Shown: positions 7,147 to 15,286 of the stretch, one piece after another
Layout: every line of letters starts with the position of its first letter
How positions within the stretch are numbered: the stretch's first letter is position 1
Source: Thioalkalicoccus limnaeus
GTDB taxonomy: Bacteria; Pseudomonadota; Gammaproteobacteria; Chromatiales; Chromatiaceae
Direction: 5' to 3'
Length of the DNA: 64,000 bases
Assembly: GCF_041197575.1 (NCBI RefSeq)
Contig: NZ_JBDKXB010000012.1
Span: 1-64,000 of the forward strand
Translations under genes and position numbers: made by a program
Notes under the pieces: model-generated
The model's database searches: none
What the model was told of the DNA's origin: nothing
Seen by the model: only the letters and a program-made list of their open reading frames with translations

Positions 7147-8622
7147 TCAAGTGAGACGTTTACGTTCGTTCGAAGGTGGTATGCCCAAGGCCTCGCGGTA
7201 CTTTGCCACGGTGCGTCTGGCCACATTGATGCCCTGATCCCCAAGCACGGTCGCGATCCGGCTGTCGCTGAGGGGCTTGCTGGCCGGCTCACCGGCGACC
7301 AGCTTGCGGATCAGGGCGCGGATCGCGGTCGACGAACATTCGCCTCCCGAAGCCGTGCCCACATGGCTGGAAAAGAAGAACTTCAATTCGAAGGTGCCTC
7401 GTGGAGTATGCATGTACTTCTGGGTCGTCACGCGCGAAATCGTCGACTCGTGCAGATCGAGGGTCTCAGCGATGTCGCGCAGGACCATGGGCTTCATCGC
7501 CTCCTCTCCGTGTTCCAGAAAATCCCTTTGCAACTCCACGATCTTGGCGGCAACGCGCAGCACCGTCTCATTGCGGCTCGCCAGGCTCTTGATGAACCAG
7601 CGTGCCTCTTGGAGGTGGCTCTTCAAGCACAGGTTGTCGGCACTTTGATCGGCACGGCGGATCAGCTTCGCATAGTCCGCATTAACCCTGAGCCGCGGCG
7701 TGATGTCCGGGTTCAGCTCGACCAACCAGGCGCCGTCGCGTTTGCGCACCAAGACGTCGGGTATAACGTACTCTGTTTGGATTTCCGCGATCAAGGCCCC
7801 GGGGCGGGGTTGCAGAGCACGAATCATCGTGATGGCCTGTGCCAGTTCGTCGGCGTCGAGGCCAAGTGCGGTGCGGATCCCGGCGAGATCGCGTCGCGAC
7901 AGCGTGGCGAAGTGGTCGCGGCAGATGGCGAGCGCGACATCGCGCACGGGATCCCCTTGCGGATGTTGTCGCAATTGCAGAAGGAGGCATTCGCGCAGGT
8001 CGCGCGCGGCCACGCCTGGAGGGTCGAATGACTGGACGCGATGGATCACGGCCTCGATCTCATCCAACCCGAGGTCGGGGTCACCGAGGGTCGCCTTCAG
8101 CTCCGCGGTATCGGTCGTCAAGTACCCGTCGTCATTGATCGCATCGATGACGGCGGTCGCGATCGCCTGCTCGAGCGGGTCGAGGCGGGACAGGTTCAGT
8201 TGCCACATCAGGTGGTCGTGCAGGCTTTGCGGGCGACTGCGCTGTGCGAGCCAATCCGGCCCCTCTTCGTCGCGGGTCGCGCCGGGCAGGTAGCTGGTGT
8301 CGTAAAGGTCGCTCCACTCGGTGTCGACCGGTAAGTCCTCAGGGATGTCGGTGCGTTGCCCATCGACCTCGCGGTCGAGATCCCGCGGCGGGGTTTCGAG
8401 AAGGGCATCACGCTCTTCCGCCGGGCGTTCGCCTGCTTGTTCCTCGGCGCCATGGGAACCCTCGGTCTCGTCGCCCTCCTCGATCATCAGGTTCGATTCC
8501 AGGACCTCCTGGATCTCGCGCTGCAGATCCAACGTCGACAACTGCAGCAACTTGATCGCATGCTGCAGCTGCGGGGTCATGGCCAGATGCTGGCCGAGAC
8601 GAAGTTGGATCGACTGCTTCAT
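7147..8622 (-). CDS. rpoN: RNA polymerase sigma-54 factor
   Basis: Sigma-54 directs RNA polymerase to -24/-12 promoters and needs AAA+ activators. The 491-residue product shows the Gln/Leu-rich activator-interacting region I (MTPQLQHAIKLLQLSTLDL), an acidic region II (about 50-110), the core-binding domain, and the C-terminal RpoN box region (ARRTVAKYREALGIPPS). It follows lptB after 120 bases. A sigma-54 activator gene is present in this window at 39952-41592. Confidence 0.95.
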   Translation of the reverse strand: MKQSIQLRLGQHLAMTPQLQHAIKLLQLSTLDLQREIQEVLESNLMIEEGDETEGSHGAEEQAGERPAEERDALLETPPRDLDREVDGQRTDIPEDLPVDTEWSDLYDTSYLPGATRDEEGPDWLAQRSRPQSLHDHLMWQLNLSRLDPLEQAIATAVIDAINDDGYLTTDTAELKATLGDPDLGLDEIEAVIHRVQSFDPPGVAARDLRECLLLQLRQHPQGDPVRDVALAICRDHFATLSRRDLAGIRTALGLDADELAQAITMIRALQPRPGALIAEIQTEYVIPDVLVRKRDGAWLVELNPDITPRLRVNADYAKLIRRADQSADNLCLKSHLQEARWFIKSLASRNETVLRVAAKIVELQRDFLEHGEEAMKPMVLRDIAETLDLHESTISRVTTQKYMHTPRGTFELKFFFSSHVGTASGGECSSTAIRALIRKLVAGEPASKPLSDSRIATVLGDQGINVARRTVAKYREALGIPPSNERKRLT

Positions 8623-8742
8623 TGCTCGGATTGCCGTAACATGGTTCGCAATTCAATGCGATCTGGATCATTCTAGCCGATGCAACCCTGATCGTAGCAT
8701 GACTCGAGGTGCCGGCCCCGGCTCGTGTCGAGTGCCCCGGGG

Positions 8743-9468
8743 TCATAGCGTGAAGTGCTCGCCGAGGTAGACGGCCCGGACCTCGGCGTTTTCGAGCAAG
8801 GCCTGGGGTGTCCCTTCGGCGATGACCCGGCCGTCGTTGATGATGTAAGCGCGGTCGCAGATGTCGAGCGTCTCACGCACGTTATGGTCCGTGATCAGGA
8901 TGCCGATGCCGCGCTCGCGCAGATGGGTCACGATCTGCTTGATGTCGCCGACTGCGATCGGGTCGACCCCCGCGAAGGGTTCGTCGAGTAACATGACCCG
9001 TGGCTCGACGGCCAGCGCACGCGCGATCTCGAGGCGGCGGCGTTCGCCGCCGGACAGGCTCAGGGCCAGCGATCCAGCGACATGGGCGATGCCGAGTTCC
9101 TCGAGCAAGGCTGTCCCGAGGGTGCGCCGTCCGGCGCGGTCGAGCTCGCGGCGTGTCTCGAGGATCGCCAACAGGTTCTCCTCGACGCTCAGTTTGCGAA
9201 AGACCGAGGGTTCCTGCGCGAGGTAACTCAAGCCGCAGCGGGCGCGGGCGTGCATCGGCAGCCGCGTCAGATCCCGCCCGTCGAGCGTGATCCGGCCCGT
9301 ATTGGCCGCAATCAGGCCGACGATCAGGTAGAAACAGGTGGTCTTGCCCGCGCCATTCGGCCCCAGGAGGCCCACGACTTCGCTGTCGTTGACATCGAGA
9401 TCGACGCCTCGGAGTACCGGGCGATGGCGATAGTGCTTGGTGAGATTCGTTGCCCGCAGTGTCGTCAT
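8743..9468 (-). CDS. lptB: LPS export ABC transporter ATP-binding protein
   Basis: LptB is the ATPase that powers LptB2FG, extracting lipopolysaccharide from the inner membrane. The 241-residue product has Walker A GPNGAGKTT, the Q-loop region YLAQEPSVFRKLSVEENL, the signature LSGGERRRLEIARAL and Walker B VMLLDEPFAGVDP. The start overlaps the lptA stop by four bases. It is in the usual order lptC-lptA-lptB-rpoN. Confidence 0.95.
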   Translation of the reverse strand: MTTLRATNLTKHYRHRPVLRGVDLDVNDSEVVGLLGPNGAGKTTCFYLIVGLIAANTGRITLDGRDLTRLPMHARARCGLSYLAQEPSVFRKLSVEENLLAILETRRELDRAGRRTLGTALLEELGIAHVAGSLALSLSGGERRRLEIARALAVEPRVMLLDEPFAGVDPIAVGDIKQIVTHLRERGIGILITDHNVRETLDICDRAYIINDGRVIAEGTPQALLENAEVRAVYLGEHFTL

Positions 9469-9980
9469 GGTGTGGGGGTGATCTCGATGCGAACGCGCTC
9501 CGTCCCGTTCGCGCTGGTCCCGGCCTTGATCTGGGAGGTTGCTCGATTGAACAGGATCCGATCACTGCTGAAGCGATCCTGACCCTGGTAGAGGACGGCT
9601 CGGTCGATCAAACTGATCTCGTCCCGGGTGACGTCATAGGTCATTTGTCGCGCCTCGGCCCGCTGCTCCGGGGCGTCGCCTTCGGCGCGTTGGACGAGGA
9701 TCGCCGGGTCCCCCCAAGCGGTGATCCGTTCCGGCCGGCGATCGGGTCGATGCTGAACTTCGACTCGGTCGGCCTCGATGCGCAGCCGACCCTGTTCGAC
9801 CAGGACCTGGCCTTGGTAGAGGCTGAGGGCGAGCTGGTCGTCGAACTGCACGCTGTCGGCCTCGATCTGGATCGGGTCGTCGGCGCCAGCGGGGCTTGGC
9901 ACAGCGGATCCGACCCACGACGCCAGCAGCAGCGAGAGCGCGCAAGCGAGGTGTCGGCGGTCGTGACCGGGCTGAATCAT
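9465..9980 (-). CDS. lptA: Periplasmic LPS-bridge protein LptA
   Basis: LptA polymerises into the periplasmic bridge that carries LPS from LptC to the outer membrane LptD. The 171-residue product starts with a signal peptide (HLACALSLLLASWVGSA, cleavage near residue 30), followed by the OstA-type beta-jellyroll repeats recognisable in QIEADSVQFDDQLALSLYQG and RLRIEADRVEV. Four-base overlaps tie it to lptC upstream and lptB downstream. Confidence 0.9.
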   Translation of the reverse strand: MIQPGHDRRHLACALSLLLASWVGSAVPSPAGADDPIQIEADSVQFDDQLALSLYQGQVLVEQGRLRIEADRVEVQHRPDRRPERITAWGDPAILVQRAEGDAPEQRAEARQMTYDVTRDEISLIDRAVLYQGQDRFSSDRILFNRATSQIKAGTSANGTERVRIEITPTP

Positions 9981-10588
9981 GGTCGCCCCTCATCGGCCAT
10001 GTGAAAGATGGCCTGTGTGCGCTTCGGAAATTCGATCCGGAGTGTCTCGCCGAACCAGAGGCGGACGCCGGTCGACGTCAGTTGATCACGGTCGCTGTAG
10101 AGTCGAACCGGGTCATCGGTCTCGGCGTAGTCGTTTTGGGGTTCGACGCGTAACGAATCGGTCTCGATCCGTATCGCGCGGGTCGTAGCGCTGGCCGCGC
10201 GATGCAGCACGACGTTGCCGTGGAGCTGGATCTCGTTGCCCTCGGCCGCGACCCGGCCGGCCGCGGCTTGGGCGTGCCACGGAGGGGCCTGATCGACTAG
10301 CCAGGTCAGTTCGGGGGCGTCGAGCTCCGTGCTGTCGTCCCCGGGAAAATGCCGCAAGATGCGCGCCTGCAGATGACGCTGGGTCCGTCCGAGATCGTCC
10401 ATCTGCGTGGCCCGGAAGCCCTCGACGACGTAATCCGGACGGCGCTCGGCCGACGCCGACGGCGGCGCCTCGACCCGCTCGGGCCGGCCCCACCACCAGG
10501 CGGCGGTACCGAGCCCCGCCAGGATCAATGCGAGTGTGAGCTGTTGGCGGTTGACGAACATCGCTGGTGCCGGGCGGCTCCCCGTCAT
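9977..10588 (-). CDS. lptC: LPS export protein LptC
   Basis: LptC is a bitopic inner-membrane protein that passes LPS from LptB2FG to LptA. With the start at 10588 the product is 203 residues: one N-terminal helix (LTLALILAGLGTAAWWWG) and a periplasmic jellyroll with YVVEGFRATQMDDLGRTQR and the later SDRDQLTSTGVRLWFG. A second possible ATG lies at 10561; neither has a strong ribosome binding site. It follows kdsC after ten bases. Confidence 0.88.
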   Translation of the reverse strand: MTGSRPAPAMFVNRQQLTLALILAGLGTAAWWWGRPERVEAPPSASAERRPDYVVEGFRATQMDDLGRTQRHLQARILRHFPGDDSTELDAPELTWLVDQAPPWHAQAAAGRVAAEGNEIQLHGNVVLHRAASATTRAIRIETDSLRVEPQNDYAETDDPVRLYSDRDQLTSTGVRLWFGETLRIEFPKRTQAIFHMADEGRP

Positions 10589-10598
10589 GGCATGGCCA

Positions 10599-11102
10599 TC
10601 AGTGCGGGAGAGTGCCCTGGGCTTCCATGATGAGCTCGCAGACCTCGCGCGCCGCTCCCCGGCCCCCCGCGGATGGTGTCTGCCAATGGGCCTGCGCAAC
10701 GACCCGCCTATCCGCGTCGGCCGGCGCAACGGCCAGCCCGACCCGTTGCATCACCGGCAGATCGACGAGGTCATCGCCGACGTAGGCGATGCAACGGTCG
10801 TCGAGTTGCAGTTCCTTTCGCAGCTGTTCGTAGGTTGGCAGCTTGTCACGGCATCCTTGATAGAGGCGATCGATACCGAGTTCCGCCATGCGGCGCTCGA
10901 CGGCTTTGGAGCGGCGACCGGTGATGACGCCGACCGCGACGCCCGTCTGTTGCAGCATCACGAGTCCATGGCCGTCGCGACAGAAAAAGGCCTTGAGTTC
11001 CGACCCGTCGTCACTGAAATAGAGGCGGCCATCGGTCAAAACCCCATCCACATCGAACAGGGCTAAGCGGATCGGTCGGGCGCGCTCGAGGATATCTCGC
11101 AT
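10599..11102 (-). CDS. kdsC: 3-deoxy-D-manno-octulosonate 8-phosphate phosphatase
   Basis: KdsC removes phosphate from Kdo-8-phosphate, the penultimate product on the way to CMP-Kdo for LPS inner core. The 167-residue HAD-superfamily protein has the nucleophile motif FDVDGVLTDG near the N-terminus, the VITGRRS motif, and YVGDDLVDLPVM near the end. It is capless and of family length. The frame is open further upstream, but ATG 11102 gives the standard N-terminus (MRDILERARPIRLALFDVDG). It follows kdsD in the same operon. Confidence 0.92.
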   Translation of the reverse strand: MRDILERARPIRLALFDVDGVLTDGRLYFSDDGSELKAFFCRDGHGLVMLQQTGVAVGVITGRRSKAVERRMAELGIDRLYQGCRDKLPTYEQLRKELQLDDRCIAYVGDDLVDLPVMQRVGLAVAPADADRRVVAQAHWQTPSAGGRGAAREVCELIMEAQGTLPH

Positions 11103-11160
11103 GGCGGTTGGATTCGGCGGAAGAAAACAGTGGGGGCGGGGTAAACCGGGTCGTGGCAGA

Positions 11161-12183
11161 CTAAACCACCCCGGCGCGGAGCATATCATGCATGTTCAGG
11201 GCGCCGATCAGGAGTTGATCCCGGTCGACGATCAGGAGTCCGTTGATCCTCCTGTCTTCCATCAGACGCAGTGCCTCGGCGGCCAGCATGTCGCGATGGG
11301 CGGTCACGCAGCCCGGTGTCATGACCGCCTCGATCGGGGTGATGTGAATATCGATCGGACGGTCGAGTGTTCTGCGCAGATCCCCATCCGTATAGATGCC
11401 GACGACCCGGCCAGCCGTATCTGTGATGGCGCTCAGGCCTAGGCCCTTTCGCGTCATCTCGATCAGCGTATCCTTGAGCAGTGTCCCGAGCGTCACGCGC
11501 GGGATGGCTGGACCCTCACGCATGATGTCGGCCACCCGCAGCAGCAGCCGGCGCCCCAATGCGCCGGCCGGATGCGAGCGGGCGAAATCTTCGGCCGTGA
11601 AGCCGCGGGTCTCGAGCAGGGCCACGGCCAACGCGTCACCCATCGCCAGCGCGCAGGTCGTGCTTGCGGTCGGCGCGAGGCCGAGCGGGCAGGCTTCGCG
11701 CGTCACGGCGACGTCGAGGTTGACGTCGGCGGCGCGCGCCAACGTCGAATGCGGGTGGCCGGTCAGGCTGATCAAGGGGACCCCGAGCCGTTTTATCATC
11801 GGGACCAGCATCAAGAGCTCCGGTGTTTCGCCGGAGTTCGAGAGGGCCAGCACCACATCCTTGCCGGTGATCATGCCGAGGTCGCCGTGGCTGGCCTCGC
11901 CGGGGTGCACGAAGAAAGCCGGCGTCCCGGTGCTGGCCAGGGTCGCAGCGATCTTGCCGGCAATGTGGCCGGATTTGCCCATGCCGAGGACGACGATCCG
12001 GCCGGCGCAAGCGAGCATGTGTTCGCACGCCCGTTCGAAGCGTGCGTCGATCCGGGAGACCAGCGCCCCCACAGCGTCTGCCTCCGTCTGCAGCACGGCT
12101 TGTCCCAGCGCGCGAAGGCGGGCCGGGTCAGGGAGGTTTCCGGTCAAGTCGGCTCGTGGTTCGTCGAGGTGTCGCGTCGCCAT
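11161..12183 (-). CDS. kdsD: Arabinose-5-phosphate isomerase
   Basis: KdsD interconverts ribulose-5-phosphate and arabinose-5-phosphate, the first committed step of Kdo synthesis. The 340-residue protein has an N-terminal SIS sugar-isomerase domain (GMGKSGHIAGKIAATLAS, FVHPGEASHGDLGMI, LSNSGETPE) and two C-terminal CBS domains (from about residue 215; TDGDLRRTLDR in the first). It is the first gene of the twelve-gene minus-strand operon and is divergent from mlaF. Confidence 0.94.
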   Translation of the reverse strand: MATRHLDEPRADLTGNLPDPARLRALGQAVLQTEADAVGALVSRIDARFERACEHMLACAGRIVVLGMGKSGHIAGKIAATLASTGTPAFFVHPGEASHGDLGMITGKDVVLALSNSGETPELLMLVPMIKRLGVPLISLTGHPHSTLARAADVNLDVAVTREACPLGLAPTASTTCALAMGDALAVALLETRGFTAEDFARSHPAGALGRRLLLRVADIMREGPAIPRVTLGTLLKDTLIEMTRKGLGLSAITDTAGRVVGIYTDGDLRRTLDRPIDIHITPIEAVMTPGCVTAHRDMLAAEALRLMEDRRINGLLIVDRDQLLIGALNMHDMLRAGVV

Positions 12184-12528
12184 CTATTACGAGTTCGCGG
12201 TCCGTGGTTGCGTACCGAGTCGCCACAGACCGAGTCTTGGCCTCGGCGATTCTTTCAGAGGGCCGCGGTCGACGCAAGCCGCGATGCCAGAACTCGACCG
12301 GGTGACGCGGAGCCCGAACTCGGCTCTTGCGTGTGCGTCGCGGCGCTGATCGCGACAGCGGCCACCGCGCCTCGGTCGGGGCCTGAATCGGAGCCGCTGA
12401 GCCGCGCGGATGAATGGGGATCGGTGATTTGGTGACGACCTCTCCCCGGCCTCAACGACTTGACCAGTTGCCGGGGGGAAGGGATACTCGAAAGTCTTTT
12501 GCGTCAATGACTGTCCAATCGAGAGATC
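12184..12528. other. Divergent intergenic region kdsD / mlaF
   Basis: No gene seen. It must hold the promoters of two divergent operons. I can point only to the mlaF-side candidate at 12460-12488. Confidence 0.5.
12460..12488 (+). promoter_or_regulatory. Candidate sigma-70 promoter of the mla operon
   Basis: TTGACC (12460-12465, 5 of 6) and GATACT (12483-12488, 4 of 6) are separated by 17 bases and lie 40 bases before the mlaF start. Confidence 0.4.
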
Positions 12529-13422
12529 ATGGGCCAACGGAATCGGCATGGCGGCGGCCCCTCGGTAATTGCCCCTGCTCCGGCCCCGGCACGTGGCGGG
12601 GTCGACGGCGGGATCCTCGGGCCGGATGCCCCGCCTCCGCTCGTTCGGGTTCGCGGCCTGACGTTCGCGCGTGGATCGCACCTGATCTTCGACGGCGTCG
12701 ATCTCGATATCCCGCGTGGTCGGGTAACGGCCGTGATGGGCCCCAGTGGGACCGGCAAAACGACCTTGTTGAACCTGATCACGGGTCAGCTACGCCCGCA
12801 ATCCGGAACCATCGAGGTCGACGGCGAACCGGTCCACCGACTGACACGTCGCGATCTGTTCCGTTTGCGGATGCGGATGGGCATGCTGTTTCAGACCGGT
12901 GCACTGTTGACGGACCTCAGCGTCTTCGACAACGTCGCCTATCCGTTGCGGGAGCACACTCGGCTGCCGGAGTCGATGATTCGCAGGCTGGTCCTGATGA
13001 AGCTCGAAGCCGTAGGGTTGCGCGGTGCCTGTGATCAGATGCCGGCGACCCTATCGGGCGGCATGGCGCGGCGGGTCGCCCTGGCTCGGGCCGTGGCGCT
13101 CGACCCGATGATGATCCTGTACGACGAGCCTTTTTCGGGACAGGATCCGATCTCCCTCGGGGTACTGATGTCGCTGATTCGTCAACTGAATGATGCCAGC
13201 CGCATGACCAGTGTCGTCGTGTCTCATGACGTAGCGGAGACCTTGCGCATCGCCGATTATGCCTACCTGATCGCCAATGGCCGGGTCATGGAGGCCGGGA
13301 CCGCCGACCAGGTGCGCGCGAGCCGCGCCGCGTGGCCCCGCCAATTCTTGCAAGGCCTGCCGGATGGCCCGGCGCGTTTCCACGTACCAGCGCCGGATTT
13401 GGCGCATGATATCCTGGCCTGA
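12529..13422 (+). CDS. mlaF: Phospholipid transport ABC ATPase MlaF
   Basis: MlaF powers the MlaFEDB complex, which moves phospholipids between the inner membrane and the periplasmic carrier to keep outer membrane asymmetry. The 297-residue product has a roughly 35-residue Pro/Gly-rich N-terminal extension, Walker A GPSGTGKTT, signature LSGGMARRVALARAV and Walker B MMILYDEPFSGQDPIS. The stop is directly followed by the mlaE start. The extension is longer than in E. coli, so an internal start is possible. Confidence 0.9.
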   Translation: MGQRNRHGGGPSVIAPAPAPARGGVDGGILGPDAPPPLVRVRGLTFARGSHLIFDGVDLDIPRGRVTAVMGPSGTGKTTLLNLITGQLRPQSGTIEVDGEPVHRLTRRDLFRLRMRMGMLFQTGALLTDLSVFDNVAYPLREHTRLPESMIRRLVLMKLEAVGLRGACDQMPATLSGGMARRVALARAVALDPMMILYDEPFSGQDPISLGVLMSLIRQLNDASRMTSVVVSHDVAETLRIADYAYLIANGRVMEAGTADQVRASRAAWPRQFLQGLPDGPARFHVPAPDLAHDILA

Positions 13423-14211
13423 ATGAGCAGGGTGCTCGATCACCTGGCGCGGTTGGGGCGTCTGGGTCTGGAGGTCTTCGCGCGTCTCGGCCAGGCGCAT
13501 TGGCTGCTCTTTGGAATCCTGTCCGGGATGCGGGATCTCGCGATGCGGCCGCGGCGGCTGGTGGTCGAGGTCCACCGGATTGGCGTTCTATCGGTCCTGA
13601 TCGTCGTGGTCTCGGGGCTCTTCGTCGGCATGGTGCTGGCGCTCCAGGGCTATTACGTGCTGTCGCAATTCGGTGCGGCCGAGAGTCTTGGGATCATGGT
13701 CGCTGCCTCGCTGGTTCGTGAACTCGGCCCGGTCGTGACGGCCTTGCTGGTGGCGGGGCGCGCGGGGTCCGCGCTGACGGCGGAGATCGGCTTGATGAAG
13801 GCCACCGATCAGCTGTCGGCACTGCAGATGATGGCCGTCGATCCGATCAAGCGGATCCTGACGCCGCGCTTCGTCGGTGGTCTGCTGTCGATGCCTTTGT
13901 TGGCGGCGATGTTCAGTGCGGTGGGTGTCCTCGGCGGGTATCTGGTCGGCGTCGGTTTACTCGGGATCGATGGCGGGGCCTACTGGAGCCAGATGCAGGC
14001 GCGTATCGACCTGCACGAGGATATCGTCAACGGCCTGATCAAGAGCCTGGTCTTCGGTGTCGTCGTGACCTGGATCGCACTGTTCCAGGGTTATGCCGCG
14101 ACACCGACGGCCGAGGGCGTCAGCCGGGCGACGACCCGGACCGTCGTGCACTCGGCCCTCGCCGTCCTCGGGCTCGACTTCGTTTTGACCGCACTGATGT
14201 TCGGGGGGTGA
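13423..14211 (+). CDS. mlaE: Phospholipid transport permease MlaE
   Basis: MlaE is the integral membrane subunit of the Mla transporter. The 262-residue product shows the family-typical stretch SLVRELGPVVTALLVAGRAG, the following AEIGLMKATDQLSAL, and about five hydrophobic helices. It starts at the base after the mlaF stop and ends four bases before mlaD. Confidence 0.92.
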   Translation: MSRVLDHLARLGRLGLEVFARLGQAHWLLFGILSGMRDLAMRPRRLVVEVHRIGVLSVLIVVVSGLFVGMVLALQGYYVLSQFGAAESLGIMVAASLVRELGPVVTALLVAGRAGSALTAEIGLMKATDQLSALQMMAVDPIKRILTPRFVGGLLSMPLLAAMFSAVGVLGGYLVGVGLLGIDGGAYWSQMQARIDLHEDIVNGLIKSLVFGVVVTWIALFQGYAATPTAEGVSRATTRTVVHSALAVLGLDFVLTALMFGG

Positions 14212-14215
14212 GCCG

Positions 14216-14674
14216 ATGCCGTCGACGCGCACGATCGAGATCCTGGTCGGGGCCTTCATGGCCGCCGGGTTGCTGGCGGTCTTCTTCCTGGCGATGCAGG
14301 TCAGCAATCTCGGTGCGGCACTGCCGACCGAAGGCTATCGGGTCACGGCCCGATTCGACAACGTCGGCAGCCTGAAGGTGCGTGCGCCGGTCAGCGTCGC
14401 CGGGGTCCGTGTCGGGCGGGTCGAGGCCATCGCGATCGACCGGACGACGTTCGAAGCCGTCGTCACCCTGGCCATCGATCGCCGTTTCGATTTCCTGCCC
14501 GACGACACCTTTGCCAGCATCCTGACCTCGGGCTTGCTGGGAGAACAGTATATCGGCCTGGATCCCGGTGGCAGTCCCGATCCGCTGCGCGACGGCGATC
14601 AGATCCTGCACACGCAGTCCGCGTTGGTGTTGGAAAGGATGGTCAGTCAGTTCTTGTTCAACCGATCCGACTAG
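14216..14674 (+). CDS. mlaD: Phospholipid transport MCE-domain protein MlaD
   Basis: MlaD is anchored in the inner membrane and forms a hexameric MCE ring. The 152-residue product has one N-terminal helix (LVGAFMAAGLLAVFFLAM) and an MCE domain with VTARFDNVGSLKVRAPVSVA and the LLGEQYIGLDPG segment near the end. Normally mlaC follows; here only 178 non-coding-looking bases separate it from the mlaB-like gene. Confidence 0.92.
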   Translation: MPSTRTIEILVGAFMAAGLLAVFFLAMQVSNLGAALPTEGYRVTARFDNVGSLKVRAPVSVAGVRVGRVEAIAIDRTTFEAVVTLAIDRRFDFLPDDTFASILTSGLLGEQYIGLDPGGSPDPLRDGDQILHTQSALVLERMVSQFLFNRSD

Positions 14675-14852
14675 CGCGTCGCCAGCGCCCGGCAATCTGG
14701 GCCAATCAATCGCGCGGCAAGGGTGCCGACTGACTCATGCCCCTCGCGGCGTGGCGGTGACCCGCCGACGAGCCGAGGGCGCGGCCAGGCTCGCGAAACG
14801 GTGATCGAACGGGTTTATAGGCGACGACGCTGATCCGAAACGAGGTGACGAG

Positions 14853-15167
14853 ATGGGGCAGGCTTGTGTGAAGCGCGATGACTCGGGTGTCGCGCGGGTC
14901 GAAGGGGATCTCGACTTCGTCAGTGTCGTGCCATTGGTGAAACTGCCCGATTGGCTGTTCACCGAGACCAAAGACCCGGTGATCGATCTGGCCGGTGTCG
15001 AGCACGCGAACAGTGCCGGGGTGGCCTTGTTGTTGGAATGGATGGCGGATGCGCGGCGCGATGGCCGCCGCCTGAGGTTCGTCAACCTTCCGGATTCGCT
15101 GCGGCGGCTTGCGGCCCTGAGTCACCTCGAGGCCTTGCTCGGGATCGAGGATGATAGCCGGCGATGA
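14853..15167 (+). CDS. mlaB: STAS-domain protein MlaB
   Basis: MlaB is the small cytoplasmic STAS subunit that stabilises MlaF. The 104-residue product has the STAS pattern of alternating strands and helices with DLAGVEHANSAGVALLLEWM, where Ser sits at the anti-sigma-antagonist phosphorylation position, and a closing RLAALSHLEALLGI helix. It lies between mlaD and murA as in E. coli, but both mlaC and the BolA-family gene usually found here are missing. Confidence 0.82.
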   Translation: MGQACVKRDDSGVARVEGDLDFVSVVPLVKLPDWLFTETKDPVIDLAGVEHANSAGVALLLEWMADARRDGRRLRFVNLPDSLRRLAALSHLEALLGIEDDSRR

Positions 15168-15208
15168 GTTTTTCCCATCGAATACCCAGCCGAATGACCG
15201 GCCCCCGA

Positions 15209-15247
15209 TCGAGCGGTTTCATGCTGTGGGGTGGCCCCAGCCATGAG
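15209..15247 (+). repeat. Dispersed repeat, copy 1 (partner at 50670-50707)
   Basis: A 39-base stretch between mlaB and murA matches 50670-50707 in 32 of 39 aligned positions, sharing GGTTTCATGCT and TGGCCCCA. It contains a small hairpin (TGGGG TGG CCCCA). Both copies are intergenic. Too long and too similar to be chance; the family is not one I recognise. Confidence 0.5.
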
Positions 15248-15286
15248 AGCCATGAAAACCACGAGAGTTAGGTTAGACGACGCGCG

